A DNA stretch of 64,000 bases from Amoebophrya sp. A120 (Eukaryota > Sar > Dinophyceae > Syndiniales > Amoebophryaceae). Under the pieces are notes generated by a model that worked only from the letters and a program-made list of their open reading frames with translations, was not told the origin of the DNA and did no database searches. The DNA lies in the NCBI GenBank assembly GCA_905178155.1, contig CAJINV010000001.1:4940747-5004746 (forward strand), in the 5' to 3' direction. Made by a program: the position numbers and the translations under genes. Of this stretch, positions 31,501-40,359 are shown one piece after another. Every line of letters begins with the position of its first letter. Position 1 is the stretch's first letter.

Positions 31501-34500
31501 CGGCTGTGGCGATTTAAATAAGCACACGAGACGCCAACACAGACGCGGCGCGGTTGTGTACACAAACAGCAGCGGAGTCCATGCGCGCGCCGCGTTTTCG
31601 GTTGCATTGCAACACACTTTAGCACGAGCTGAGCCGAAGGTTTCCCGGGAAACCTTAAACGACCTTGCCCGAGCGGAATCTATTGATTTCTAGGTTTCAC
31701 AGCGTCACTTTCTCGAAAAGTTTGTCACAGTCACTCTCACTACCTTTCAGGTTTTGCATATACAATTTTTTCAGCATCACAGCGTTTCTTTGTATTGCAG
31801 AAACACTAGGGAAATCCCTAAGGAAGTTTGGCTGTGATGCATTTTTACGCATGGCAGGAAGTTTTGTATTGCAAAAATGCGCATGAGTGATCGCGACGAC
31901 CTTTTTTTGTTTGATAGCGGGTCCTGGACTTGTAGTACTCCTTCCAGGTAGTCTATCCCACGAAAAAAGTGTTACAGTTATACATTTGCTGTCAAATCAG
32001 CAACACAAATTTCTCTGCATGAGAGAGAAAACTTGCAATGCAGAAATCCTACGGGAAAACACCTATGAAACGAGGCTCCTACGCATATTATCCTGCATGA
32101 CAGAGCTTGTCTGTCTTTTTTTTGTCTGCAACACAATGTGTAACTGTTGTAACACTTTTTTCTCGCGATATAGTCTCCGCGTGCACCTGGTCGCCGCTCA
32201 CGAAGCCACCAGGCGCACGGACGTCCTCATGCACGCGGCTCCGCTCCAGCTTCTCGCTCCCGCCGAGATCCAGCAGAATCAGTTGCGAGCACACCGGCCC
32301 CCGCGGCGGTTTATTTTTTGGTTTCCGCAGATAATTGTCCTCAACAACTCCGGGTGCCGGGCGACGAGAGGAGGACGCAGAGGAGGAACTCTGGCTCTGA
32401 TCGACTTGATGTCCTAGAAGTTCTTGCTGCACATAAAAGGGTGAGGACTTGTTTATTGGGCAGTATCGTTCCGCCTCAGCAAGTGCACCATAATCTTCCG
32501 GCGTGCGCAGCTTTACGAGCACCACTGCGTGCGCGCGGGTGGACTTCGCGTTCATGGCGGTGGCCGCGGCGCGCTTGTGCTGTGCGCCGTCGTGCAGAAA
32601 GTGGTAAATGTCTGCGACGCTATTCAAATCCCGCTCGGTCGGTGGGTCGGAGACGAGGGAATGGACCACCTCGCCGGTGAGCAAGTCGCGGACCGTGTTC
32701 CCGAACACTTCGACGAACGAAAGCGTCAGGGAAAGCGCGTGCGGCTTGCGGCGCAGCAAGTACAGCAGCGTCTGCGGAATCAAACCGGTGGTTGCAGACA
32801 AAATCTCCATCTGCTCCGACCGCTCTGGCCCGTCGTGTAGCGGGACGACGGTATGCATTGCAAAAGTATCGTACTAGTAGTGATTGCATGACAAATTTAA
32901 TCAGCATGAGAAATGAAACTTATGATGCTGATTTACCTTGAGGAAGAGATTTGTCATGCATAATAATTGCAATTACTACGATACTTTTGCACAGGATAGA
33001 CGGGGACACGAACAAGAGCGTCTTCTGCTGTTTTTTGGTCGTGCTGGTGTTCCCGTTTTACTTGTTCACTAGGGGTTTTACAAGTATCGTTGATGTTCCC
33101 GCCCTCGTCCTCCAGGACAACAGTACCTGCGTTGTTCACCATCTTCGGCCCTCGCCCGTAGACATTGACGACGCCGGTGGGCGCGGGAAAGGCGGCGAGG
33201 GCCAGCGAACGCAGGTTTTCCAACGTGGTTTCCTCGTCCTTGCTATGCATTGCAAAAGCATCGCACTAGTAGTAATTGCAATACAAATTTCCTCAGCGTG
33301 AGAAATAAAATTTGTAATGCAGATTTGCCTTGGGAACAAGATTTGTAATGCAAGACTTGCATTTATTTCTATACGAGTACGATACTTTTGCACAGGATAC
33401 TTGCCGAACATCGTGAAGGTTTTGCCGCTGCCCGTCTGGCCGTAGGAAAAAATGCAGCTGTCTTCCCCGTTCAGAAAGGAATTGATCAAGGGAAACGCAT
33501 TCCATGCAAATATGTCTCCTGGATCTGGAAGACACATGCTGTTTTTGCATGACACGCACGGTCTGGCATGGGAGCCCGAGTACTATCAGAGGGAGAGGTC
33601 TCGAGAAAGGTTCCGCAATGCCTAATCCGCATGACAAGTCCTCCATTTTGGTGACAGAAAGTGGGAAACTTTTGTTGCCTATTTATGCATGAGAAAGTTT
33701 GTGTGTGTTGTGAAATGCGCATCACTAGTTTGCACGCTTCCAGACCCAGACATATTTGCAAGGCATACAGCGCCAGCTCAAACAATTCCCCCGTGGCGCT
33801 CTTGTCCCCAAACACAGTGTCGAACTCGTAGCGCTTCGCGCCTACGCATCCTGAGTAAAAACGTACCCACACCAGAGCTGTAATGCAGATTTGCAAAGAC
33901 AGGAAGTGGAAGACTTGTAATGCGCATCCCCATGAGAGCCATTTCCAATCGTGTTTTGGAATTTGTGATGCTGTGAACAGGATGAGCAGATGAATCTGTG
34001 ATGCGGCTGCACTTGCTAACCTGCACTACACTGCAGAGTGCATTTTGTCATGCGTGACTCACAAAACTCCTAGGTTTGTGTTGCAAAATCCCCATCCTGA
34101 CTCTGGTGTGGGTACGTTTTTACTCAGGATACCACGCCCGGACACAGCGTAAAAACTTCACTTTTCGTGTAGTTCAGGACCGACGCGCGCAGCTGGTACT
34201 TGCTCGCCGCGGTTGATGCAGAAGCAGGGCAGGAGGGCTTGTTATCATACTCACTGTTATCCTGTGCAAAAGCATCGTACTAGTACAAATTGCATTACAG
34301 ATTTTCTCAGCATGACAAATGCAATTTGTAATGCTGTTTTACTTTAGAAAGAAGATTTGTCATCATGCATATTTGCAATGAGTACGAGTACCATACTTTT
34401 GCAGTTCATAACTGTCCCCGCTCGATGCAGTTGTGGAAGCGGCGGAAAGCGCCTCGAGATCGGCGTTCTCCTGCTTCCTCGCTGCGTGCAATGCGCGCTC

Positions 34501-35310
34501 AAATTCGAGCGCTTTTTGTTGCGCTTGCAATTTGGAGTAGCCCTTTTCGCGGAGCAGCGCCACGCGCTGGTGCAGCGGAATGGTCACCTTGTTGCTTGTT
34601 GCCGTGTTTTCCGCGGTCTCCTTGAAACAGGAACTAGGGCGAAAGCGACACACTGTCTGGAGCACCTGTGGGACGACGACCACGGGGCTGGAGGCGTCTT
34701 CATCTTCCACTTTCGCATTTTCTGTGGCGATTGTCTGCTGTTTTTTCATCGTCTCTTGTTCTTTCACAGCTTGACAAGTACTGATGTTCAACGAAACTGG
34801 CTTGGTTCCAAGAGCCTTCACCTCATGATCCTCCTCCTCTTTCGGCAGCAGGGTTTCGCTGCCCTCCCCAGCCACAGCGGCGGACTGCGAGCAAAGCACG
34901 AAAGATTTTTTCGACCACCTGGACTTATTTTCCGTACTGTAGCGAAGTCCGTAGGGCGCAACGCGTTCGACGTCGACGAAGATCATACTTTCTTCGTGCA
35001 GAAAGAAGCGGTTCCGCAAGCTCCACAGCTGCCAGAAGTACTCCTTCGCGTTGCCAACCTTGATCTTGCCAAAGAACCTGCGCGGCATCAGGGTCAGATG
35101 GCGTTCCGACGCGAGGCGCATGCAGAGGAGGGACCAGAAGTCCTCAACGGTGTCGGCGTCCCACTTGCACATCAACAGACTGCCAAAGCGTTCCTCCCAG
35201 GAGCAGTACGGCAGGAGGGTGGTCCAAAACCACTCTGACCGGAACACCGCGGTCGCCGTGTGATGTTGTTCCGGAACAACAGCCATGTCCTCGCCAGGAC
35301 GCGCACACAT
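28526..35310 (-). CDS. kinesin motor protein, eleven exons (complete copy)
   Basis: Exons on the minus strand: 35310-34411, 34257-34131, 33847-33763, 33500-33400, 33243-32999, 32851-32171, 31953-31917, 29903-29798, 29544-29492, 29277-29035 and 28789-28526, about 930 residues. The motor starts near residue 215 (VLQTVCRFRP). Next come YEFDTVFGDKSATGEL, the P-loop YGQTGSGKTFTMFG, LSFVEVFGNTVRDLL, a switch I variant NAKSTRAHAVV (usual SSRSH), a switch II variant LLDLGGSEKLERS (usual DLAGSE), FINLGLLSLKRCIAAL, IPFYDSKLTQIM and SIASLRFGENCRQLG. LLSLKxCI and SKLTQ recall kinesin-13, but the subfamily is not settled. A Glu/Lys-rich probable coiled coil follows the motor. The N-terminal extension is unusual. 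All ten introns are introner-like, and each junction I tested is in frame with one TSD retained. Kinesins move along or depolymerise microtubules using ATP; the switch changes may alter this. Confidence 0.88.
28790..29034 (-). mobile_element. introner-like intron, family G (kinesin intron 10)
   Basis: TSD CCGCTC at 28784-28789 and 29035-29040. Near both ends lie the inverted words TCTCAAGCGTTGCAATAG and TTGTAACGTTTGAGA. The terminal bases are less regular than in other families. Excision joins EIKKKER to VIWEWREIK in frame. Confidence 0.75.
29278..29491 (-). mobile_element. introner-like intron, family C (kinesin intron 9)
   Basis: Starts TATCCCACGAAAAAAGTGTT and ends with the complement-like AACACTTTTTTCTTGCGATA. 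TSD ATGAT at 29273-29277 and 29492-29496. The join SKLTQI|MRPSLLSRN is in frame. Confidence 0.88.
29545..29797 (-). mobile_element. introner-like intron, family A (kinesin intron 8)
   Basis: Family A inverted repeats (AATGTCTGGGTCTGG and complement). The TSD is short (CA/ACA shared). Excision yields VQTEQDLPRIPFYDSKL in frame. Confidence 0.82.
30045..30680. repeat. 19-bp minisatellite (about 33 units)
   Basis: The unit is GGGATCCGCC(C/T)(G/T)C(T/G)CCC(C/A)G, 19 bp, as measured between successive GGATCC sites. Because 19 is not a multiple of three, every frame stays open and cycles through RGS, GIR and GDP reading. It lies inside kinesin intron 7. Confidence 0.9.
30727..31410. repeat. 114-bp tandem satellite with an internal perfect hairpin
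   Basis: Unit starts at 30959, 31073, 31187 and 31301 are exactly 114 bp apart, with diverged units on both sides. Each unit contains GGATTCCGGAGAGGATT, the loop TTGG, and the complementary AATCCTCTCCGGAATCC. 114 is 38 codons and also six times 19. Confidence 0.9.
31954..32170 (-). mobile_element. introner-like intron, family C (kinesin intron 6)
   Basis: TATCCCACGAAAAAAGTG ... CACTTTTTTCTCGCGATA; TSD TAGTC on both sides. The join HAET|TWKEYYKSR is in frame. Repeated at 36480-36696. Confidence 0.88.
32852..32998 (-). mobile_element. introner-like intron, family E, short (kinesin intron 5)
   Basis: 147 bp. TATGCATTGCAAAAGTATCG ... CGATACTTTTGCACAGGATA; TSD GACGG on both sides. Repeated at 37378-37524. 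Confidence 0.88.
33244..33399 (-). mobile_element. introner-like intron, family E (kinesin intron 4)
   Basis: 156 bp. TATGCATTGCAAAAGCATCG ... CGATACTTTTGCACAGGATA; TSD CTTGC on both sides. Repeated at 37770-37925. Confidence 0.88.
33501..33762 (-). mobile_element. introner-like intron, family F (kinesin intron 3)
   Basis: Inverted repeats GCAAATATGTCTCCTGGATC and its near-complement, related to family A. TSD GCAT. Excision joins LALYA to FPLINSFL, just before the P-loop, in frame. Repeated at 38027-38288. Confidence 0.82.
33848..34130 (-). mobile_element. introner-like intron, family B (kinesin intron 2)
   Basis: ATCCTGAGTAAAAACGTACC ... GGTACGTTTTTACTCAGGAT. Direct repeat GCGT-like. The join CPGV|GAKRYEFD is in frame. 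Repeated at 38374-38656. Confidence 0.85.
34258..34410 (-). mobile_element. introner-like intron, family E (kinesin intron 1)
   Basis: 153 bp. TATCCTGTGCAAAAGCATCG ... ACTTTTGCAGTTCATA; TSD ACTGT on both sides. Repeated at 38784-38936. Confidence 0.86.
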
Positions 35311-35833
35311 GGCTTTTTTTATTTTCAGGTGATGGCACTAGTACTGGGAGGTTTTCGAGTTGTTGGAATGGATGAGGGAACTACAGGAGCAAAACCCTTT
35401 GAGTATGTCAATAACTAAGCACCACTTCTCTCTTTCAGAAGTTTCAACACTATCACTAAGATCAAGATTTGCATATGCATTTATTGCAGCTGGTGGCGCT
35501 CCCGATTCTGAGGAAACTGCCCGCTATATTACTGGTCGATAATGATCCAGTTCCAGGTTTGAATCTTCTCTCGCACATTTGAAGACCTTGACGGCGACCA
35601 CGTCAAGCTTTTTTTTGAGCTCATTTGCCTGCTGCACTCGGTCGAAACTAAACAAGCAAAACCACAACCTACCACTCCAAGTTGAAAGGACTCCAACAGG
35701 AACATAAACCAACCTGTACCTGGGTAAGTAACAAGTCCCTAGTAAGGTCAACACGCAAGACGCCGTGCTCGCCTTTCTACTATTTTGTTCATTGATTCCT
35801 TTTTCTGCACTAGAATATTGATGCGGTTCAAGG
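35311..35833. other. intergenic between kinesin and alanine racemase (copy 1)
   Basis: About 520 bp separate the kinesin start from the racemase stop, head to tail. A minus-strand stretch near 35560-35660 (FDRVQQANELKKKLDVVAV) looks exon-like and is preceded by a possible GT-AG intron, but I cannot assign it. The same sequence occurs at 39837-40359. Confidence 0.35.
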
Positions 35834-36085
35834 TCAAACGACAACGCGTGGCACTTCTGGCGCGACATTCAAAAGCTCGGGAATGCAGGTGTGCGGGTGC
35901 TGGTATCAAATGTAAAAATGTCTGGGTCTGGAAGAATGCAAGTTTGTCATGCTTGTCTGGCATGACTCTTAAGTCTGTCATGCACATTAGCAAAGAGCCC
36001 CACTTTTCTGTCATGCAGAAACGTAGTTTGTCATGCAGAATAGGCAACACCTAGAAGCTCAGAAACTTGTCATGCTGAGCCAGCA
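35834..36085 (-). pseudogene. truncated 3' end of the alanine racemase gene (copy 1)
   Basis: It contains the last exon of the racemase (35834-35903) and 182 bp of its final introner, then breaks off at the N. It is identical to 40360-40611. It is probably an assembly duplicate, not a real pseudogene. Confidence 0.85.
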
Positions 36086-36086
36086 N
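36086..36086. other. single N, contig join
   Basis: This is the only ambiguous base I noticed in the window. It falls exactly where copy 1 stops and the palindrome starts. Confidence 0.95.
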
Positions 36087-36258
36087 GACTGTGACAAACT
36101 TTTCGAGAAAGTGACGCTGTGAAACCTAGAAATCAATAGATTCCGCTCGGGCAAGGTCGTTTAAGGTTTCCCGGGAAACCTTAAACGACCTTGCCCGAGC
36201 GGAATCTATTGATTTCTAGGTTTCACAGCGTCACTTTCTCGAAAAGTTTGTCACAGTC
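36087..36258. repeat. perfect 172-bp palindrome (86-bp arms, no spacer)
   Basis: The left arm 36087-36172 is the exact reverse complement of 36173-36258. The centre TTTCCC|GGGAAA also occurs at 31641-31652, but there only a 20-bp palindrome is present. This is the signature of a fold-back chimera at a contig end. Confidence 0.95.
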
Positions 36259-36479
36259 ACTCTCACTACCTTTCAGGTTTTGCATATACAATTTTTTCAG
36301 CATCACAGCGTTTCTTTGTATTGCAGAAACACTAGGGAAATCCCTAAGGAAGTTTGGCTGTGATGCATTTTTACGCATGGCAGGAAGTTTTGTATTGCAA
36401 AAATGCGCATGAGTGATCGCGACGACCTTTTTTTGTTTGATAGCGGGTCCTGGACTTGTAGTACTCCTTCCAGGTAGTC

Positions 36480-36696
36480 TATCCCACGAAAAAAGTGTTA
36501 CAGTTATACATTTGCTGTCAAATCAGCAACACAAATTTCTCTGCATGAGAGAGAAAACTTGCAATGCAGAAATCCTACGGGAAAACACCTATGAAACGAG
36601 GCTCCTACGCATATTATCCTGCATGACAGAGCTTGTCTGTCTTTTTTTTGTCTGCAACACAATGTGTAACTGTTGTAACACTTTTTTCTCGCGATA
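36480..36696 (-). mobile_element. introner-like intron, family C (duplicate copy)
   Basis: Same element as 31954-32170; TSD TAGTC at 36475-36479 and 36697-36701. Confidence 0.88.
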
Positions 36697-37377
36697 TAGT
36701 CTCCGCGTGCACCTGGTCGCCGCTCACGAAGCCACCAGGCGCACGGACGTCCTCATGCACGCGGCTCCGCTCCAGCTTCTCGCTCCCGCCGAGATCCAGC
36801 AGAATCAGTTGCGAGCACACCGGCCCCCGCGGCGGTTTATTTTTTGGTTTCCGCAGATAATTGTCCTCAACAACTCCGGGTGCCGGGCGACGAGAGGAGG
36901 ACGCAGAGGAGGAACTCTGGCTCTGATCGACTTGATGTCCTAGAAGTTCTTGCTGCACATAAAAGGGTGAGGACTTGTTTATTGGGCAGTATCGTTCCGC
37001 CTCAGCAAGTGCACCATAATCTTCCGGCGTGCGCAGCTTTACGAGCACCACTGCGTGCGCGCGGGTGGACTTCGCGTTCATGGCGGTGGCCGCGGCGCGC
37101 TTGTGCTGTGCGCCGTCGTGCAGAAAGTGGTAAATGTCTGCGACGCTATTCAAATCCCGCTCGGTCGGTGGGTCGGAGACGAGGGAATGGACCACCTCGC
37201 CGGTGAGCAAGTCGCGGACCGTGTTCCCGAACACTTCGACGAACGAAAGCGTCAGGGAAAGCGCGTGCGGCTTGCGGCGCAGCAAGTACAGCAGCGTCTG
37301 CGGAATCAAACCGGTGGTTGCAGACAAAATCTCCATCTGCTCCGACCGCTCTGGCCCGTCGTGTAGCGGGACGACGG

Positions 37378-37524
37378 TATGCATTGCAAAAGTATCGTAC
37401 TAGTAGTGATTGCATGACAAATTTAATCAGCATGAGAAATGAAACTTATGATGCTGATTTACCTTGAGGAAGAGATTTGTCATGCATAATAATTGCAATT
37501 ACTACGATACTTTTGCACAGGATA
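37378..37524 (-). mobile_element. introner-like intron, family E (duplicate copy)
   Basis: Same element as 32852-32998; TSD GACGG at 37373-37377 and 37525-37529. Confidence 0.88.
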
Positions 37525-37769
37525 GACGGGGACACGAACAAGAGCGTCTTCTGCTGTTTTTTGGTCGTGCTGGTGTTCCCGTTTTACTTGTTCACTAGGG
37601 GTTTTACAAGTATCGTTGATGTTCCCGCCCTCGTCCTCCAGGACAACAGTACCTGCGTTGTTCACCATCTTCGGCCCTCGCCCGTAGACATTGACGACGC
37701 CGGTGGGCGCGGGAAAGGCGGCGAGGGCCAGCGAACGCAGGTTTTCCAACGTGGTTTCCTCGTCCTTGC

Positions 37770-37925
37770 TATGCATTGCAAAAGCATCGCACTAGTAGTA
37801 ATTGCAATACAAATTTCCTCAGCGTGAGAAATAAAATTTGTAATGCAGATTTGCCTTGGGAACAAGATTTGTAATGCAAGACTTGCATTTATTTCTATAC
37901 GAGTACGATACTTTTGCACAGGATA
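37770..37925 (-). mobile_element. introner-like intron, family E (duplicate copy)
   Basis: Same element as 33244-33399; TSD CTTGC at 37765-37769 and 37926-37930. Confidence 0.88.
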
Positions 37926-38026
37926 CTTGCCGAACATCGTGAAGGTTTTGCCGCTGCCCGTCTGGCCGTAGGAAAAAATGCAGCTGTCTTCCCCGTTCAG
38001 AAAGGAATTGATCAAGGGAAACGCAT

Positions 38027-38288
38027 TCCATGCAAATATGTCTCCTGGATCTGGAAGACACATGCTGTTTTTGCATGACACGCACGGTCTGGCATGGGAG
38101 CCCGAGTACTATCAGAGGGAGAGGTCTCGAGAAAGGTTCCGCAATGCCTAATCCGCATGACAAGTCCTCCATTTTGGTGACAGAAAGTGGGAAACTTTTG
38201 TTGCCTATTTATGCATGAGAAAGTTTGTGTGTGTTGTGAAATGCGCATCACTAGTTTGCACGCTTCCAGACCCAGACATATTTGCAAG
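38027..38288 (-). mobile_element. introner-like intron, family F (duplicate copy)
   Basis: Same element as 33501-33762. Confidence 0.82.
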
Positions 38289-38373
38289 GCATACAGCGCC
38301 AGCTCAAACAATTCCCCCGTGGCGCTCTTGTCCCCAAACACAGTGTCGAACTCGTAGCGCTTCGCGCCTACGC

Positions 38374-38656
38374 ATCCTGAGTAAAAACGTACCCACACCA
38401 GAGCTGTAATGCAGATTTGCAAAGACAGGAAGTGGAAGACTTGTAATGCGCATCCCCATGAGAGCCATTTCCAATCGTGTTTTGGAATTTGTGATGCTGT
38501 GAACAGGATGAGCAGATGAATCTGTGATGCGGCTGCACTTGCTAACCTGCACTACACTGCAGAGTGCATTTTGTCATGCGTGACTCACAAAACTCCTAGG
38601 TTTGTGTTGCAAAATCCCCATCCTGACTCTGGTGTGGGTACGTTTTTACTCAGGAT
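38374..38656 (-). mobile_element. introner-like intron, family B (duplicate copy)
   Basis: Same element as 33848-34130. Confidence 0.85.
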
Positions 38657-38783
38657 ACCACGCCCGGACACAGCGTAAAAACTTCACTTTTCGTGTAGTT
38701 CAGGACCGACGCGCGCAGCTGGTACTTGCTCGCCGCGGTTGATGCAGAAGCAGGGCAGGAGGGCTTGTTATCATACTCACTGT

Positions 38784-38936
38784 TATCCTGTGCAAAAGCA
38801 TCGTACTAGTACAAATTGCATTACAGATTTTCTCAGCATGACAAATGCAATTTGTAATGCTGTTTTACTTTAGAAAGAAGATTTGTCATCATGCATATTT
38901 GCAATGAGTACGAGTACCATACTTTTGCAGTTCATA
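38784..38936 (-). mobile_element. introner-like intron, family E (duplicate copy)
   Basis: Same element as 34258-34410; TSD ACTGT at 38779-38783 and 38937-38941. Confidence 0.86.
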
Positions 38937-40359
38937 ACTGTCCCCGCTCGATGCAGTTGTGGAAGCGGCGGAAAGCGCCTCGAGATCGGCGTTCTCCTGC
39001 TTCCTCGCTGCGTGCAATGCGCGCTCAAATTCGAGCGCTTTTTGTTGCGCTTGCAATTTGGAGTAGCCCTTTTCGCGGAGCAGCGCCACGCGCTGGTGCA
39101 GCGGAATGGTCACCTTGTTGCTTGTTGCCGTGTTTTCCGCGGTCTCCTTGAAACAGGAACTAGGGCGAAAGCGACACACTGTCTGGAGCACCTGTGGGAC
39201 GACGACCACGGGGCTGGAGGCGTCTTCATCTTCCACTTTCGCATTTTCTGTGGCGATTGTCTGCTGTTTTTTCATCGTCTCTTGTTCTTTCACAGCTTGA
39301 CAAGTACTGATGTTCAACGAAACTGGCTTGGTTCCAAGAGCCTTCACCTCATGATCCTCCTCCTCTTTCGGCAGCAGGGTTTCGCTGCCCTCCCCAGCCA
39401 CAGCGGCGGACTGCGAGCAAAGCACGAAAGATTTTTTCGACCACCTGGACTTATTTTCCGTACTGTAGCGAAGTCCGTAGGGCGCAACGCGTTCGACGTC
39501 GACGAAGATCATACTTTCTTCGTGCAGAAAGAAGCGGTTCCGCAAGCTCCACAGCTGCCAGAAGTACTCCTTCGCGTTGCCAACCTTGATCTTGCCAAAG
39601 AACCTGCGCGGCATCAGGGTCAGATGGCGTTCCGACGCGAGGCGCATGCAGAGGAGGGACCAGAAGTCCTCAACGGTGTCGGCGTCCCACTTGCACATCA
39701 ACAGACTGCCAAAGCGTTCCTCCCAGGAGCAGTACGGCAGGAGGGTGGTCCAAAACCACTCTGACCGGAACACCGCGGTCGCCGTGTGATGTTGTTCCGG
39801 AACAACAGCCATGTCCTCGCCAGGACGCGCACACATGGCTTTTTTTATTTTCAGGTGATGGCACTAGTACTGGGAGGTTTTCGAGTTGTTGGAATGGATG
39901 AGGGAACTACAGGAGCAAAACCCTTTGAGTATGTCAATAACTAAGCACCACTTCTCTCTTTCAGAAGTTTCAACACTATCACTAAGATCAAGATTTGCAT
40001 ATGCATTTATTGCAGCTGGTGGCGCTCCCGATTCTGAGGAAACTGCCCGCTATATTACTGGTCGATAATGATCCAGTTCCAGGTTTGAATCTTCTCTCGC
40101 ACATTTGAAGACCTTGACGGCGACCACGTCAAGCTTTTTTTTGAGCTCATTTGCCTGCTGCACTCGGTCGAAACTAAACAAGCAAAACCACAACCTACCA
40201 CTCCAAGTTGAAAGGACTCCAACAGGAACATAAACCAACCTGTACCTGGGTAAGTAACAAGTCCCTAGTAAGGTCAACACGCAAGACGCCGTGCTCGCCT
40301 TTCTACTATTTTGTTCATTGATTCCTTTTTCTGCACTAGAATATTGATGCGGTTCAAGG

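Larger units (their letters stand above)
29904..31916 (-). mobile_element. 2.0-kb introner-derived intron, family D, carrying two satellite arrays (kinesin intron 7)
   Basis: It begins TATGGAGAGAAAAAAGTT and ends CTTTTTTTGTTTGATA, the family D ends, with TSD GCGGG at 29899-29903 and 31917-31921. The join KSRTR|VQETAFINL is in frame. An almost complete D element lies at about 31706-31916 (compare 49243-49448); the other 1.8 kb is inserted next to its far end. That insert is bounded by imperfect inverted repeats (GACGCTCTGAGACCTA near 29930 and the complement of GACGCTGTGAAACCTA near 31695). Confidence 0.85.
31637..36085. repeat. copy 1 of a 4449-bp duplicated segment
   Basis: It matches 36163-40611 at a constant offset of 4526 bp. 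All frames and all segments I compared are identical. It ends in the middle of an introner, directly at the single N at 36086. Confidence 0.95.
36163..39836 (-). pseudogene. 5' part of the kinesin gene (copy 2)
   Basis: It carries exons 1-7 of the kinesin (39836 to 36443) with their six complete introners and part of the seventh. The 3' exons are missing because the copy starts inside intron 7. It should not be counted as a second gene without read support. Confidence 0.85.

Noticed and set aside
29956-31625. Long open frames (over 300 codons, both strands) through the GGATCC and GGATTCC arrays
   Set aside because: They are open because of the tandem repeats. The block lies inside a kinesin intron and all frames read as simple repeats.
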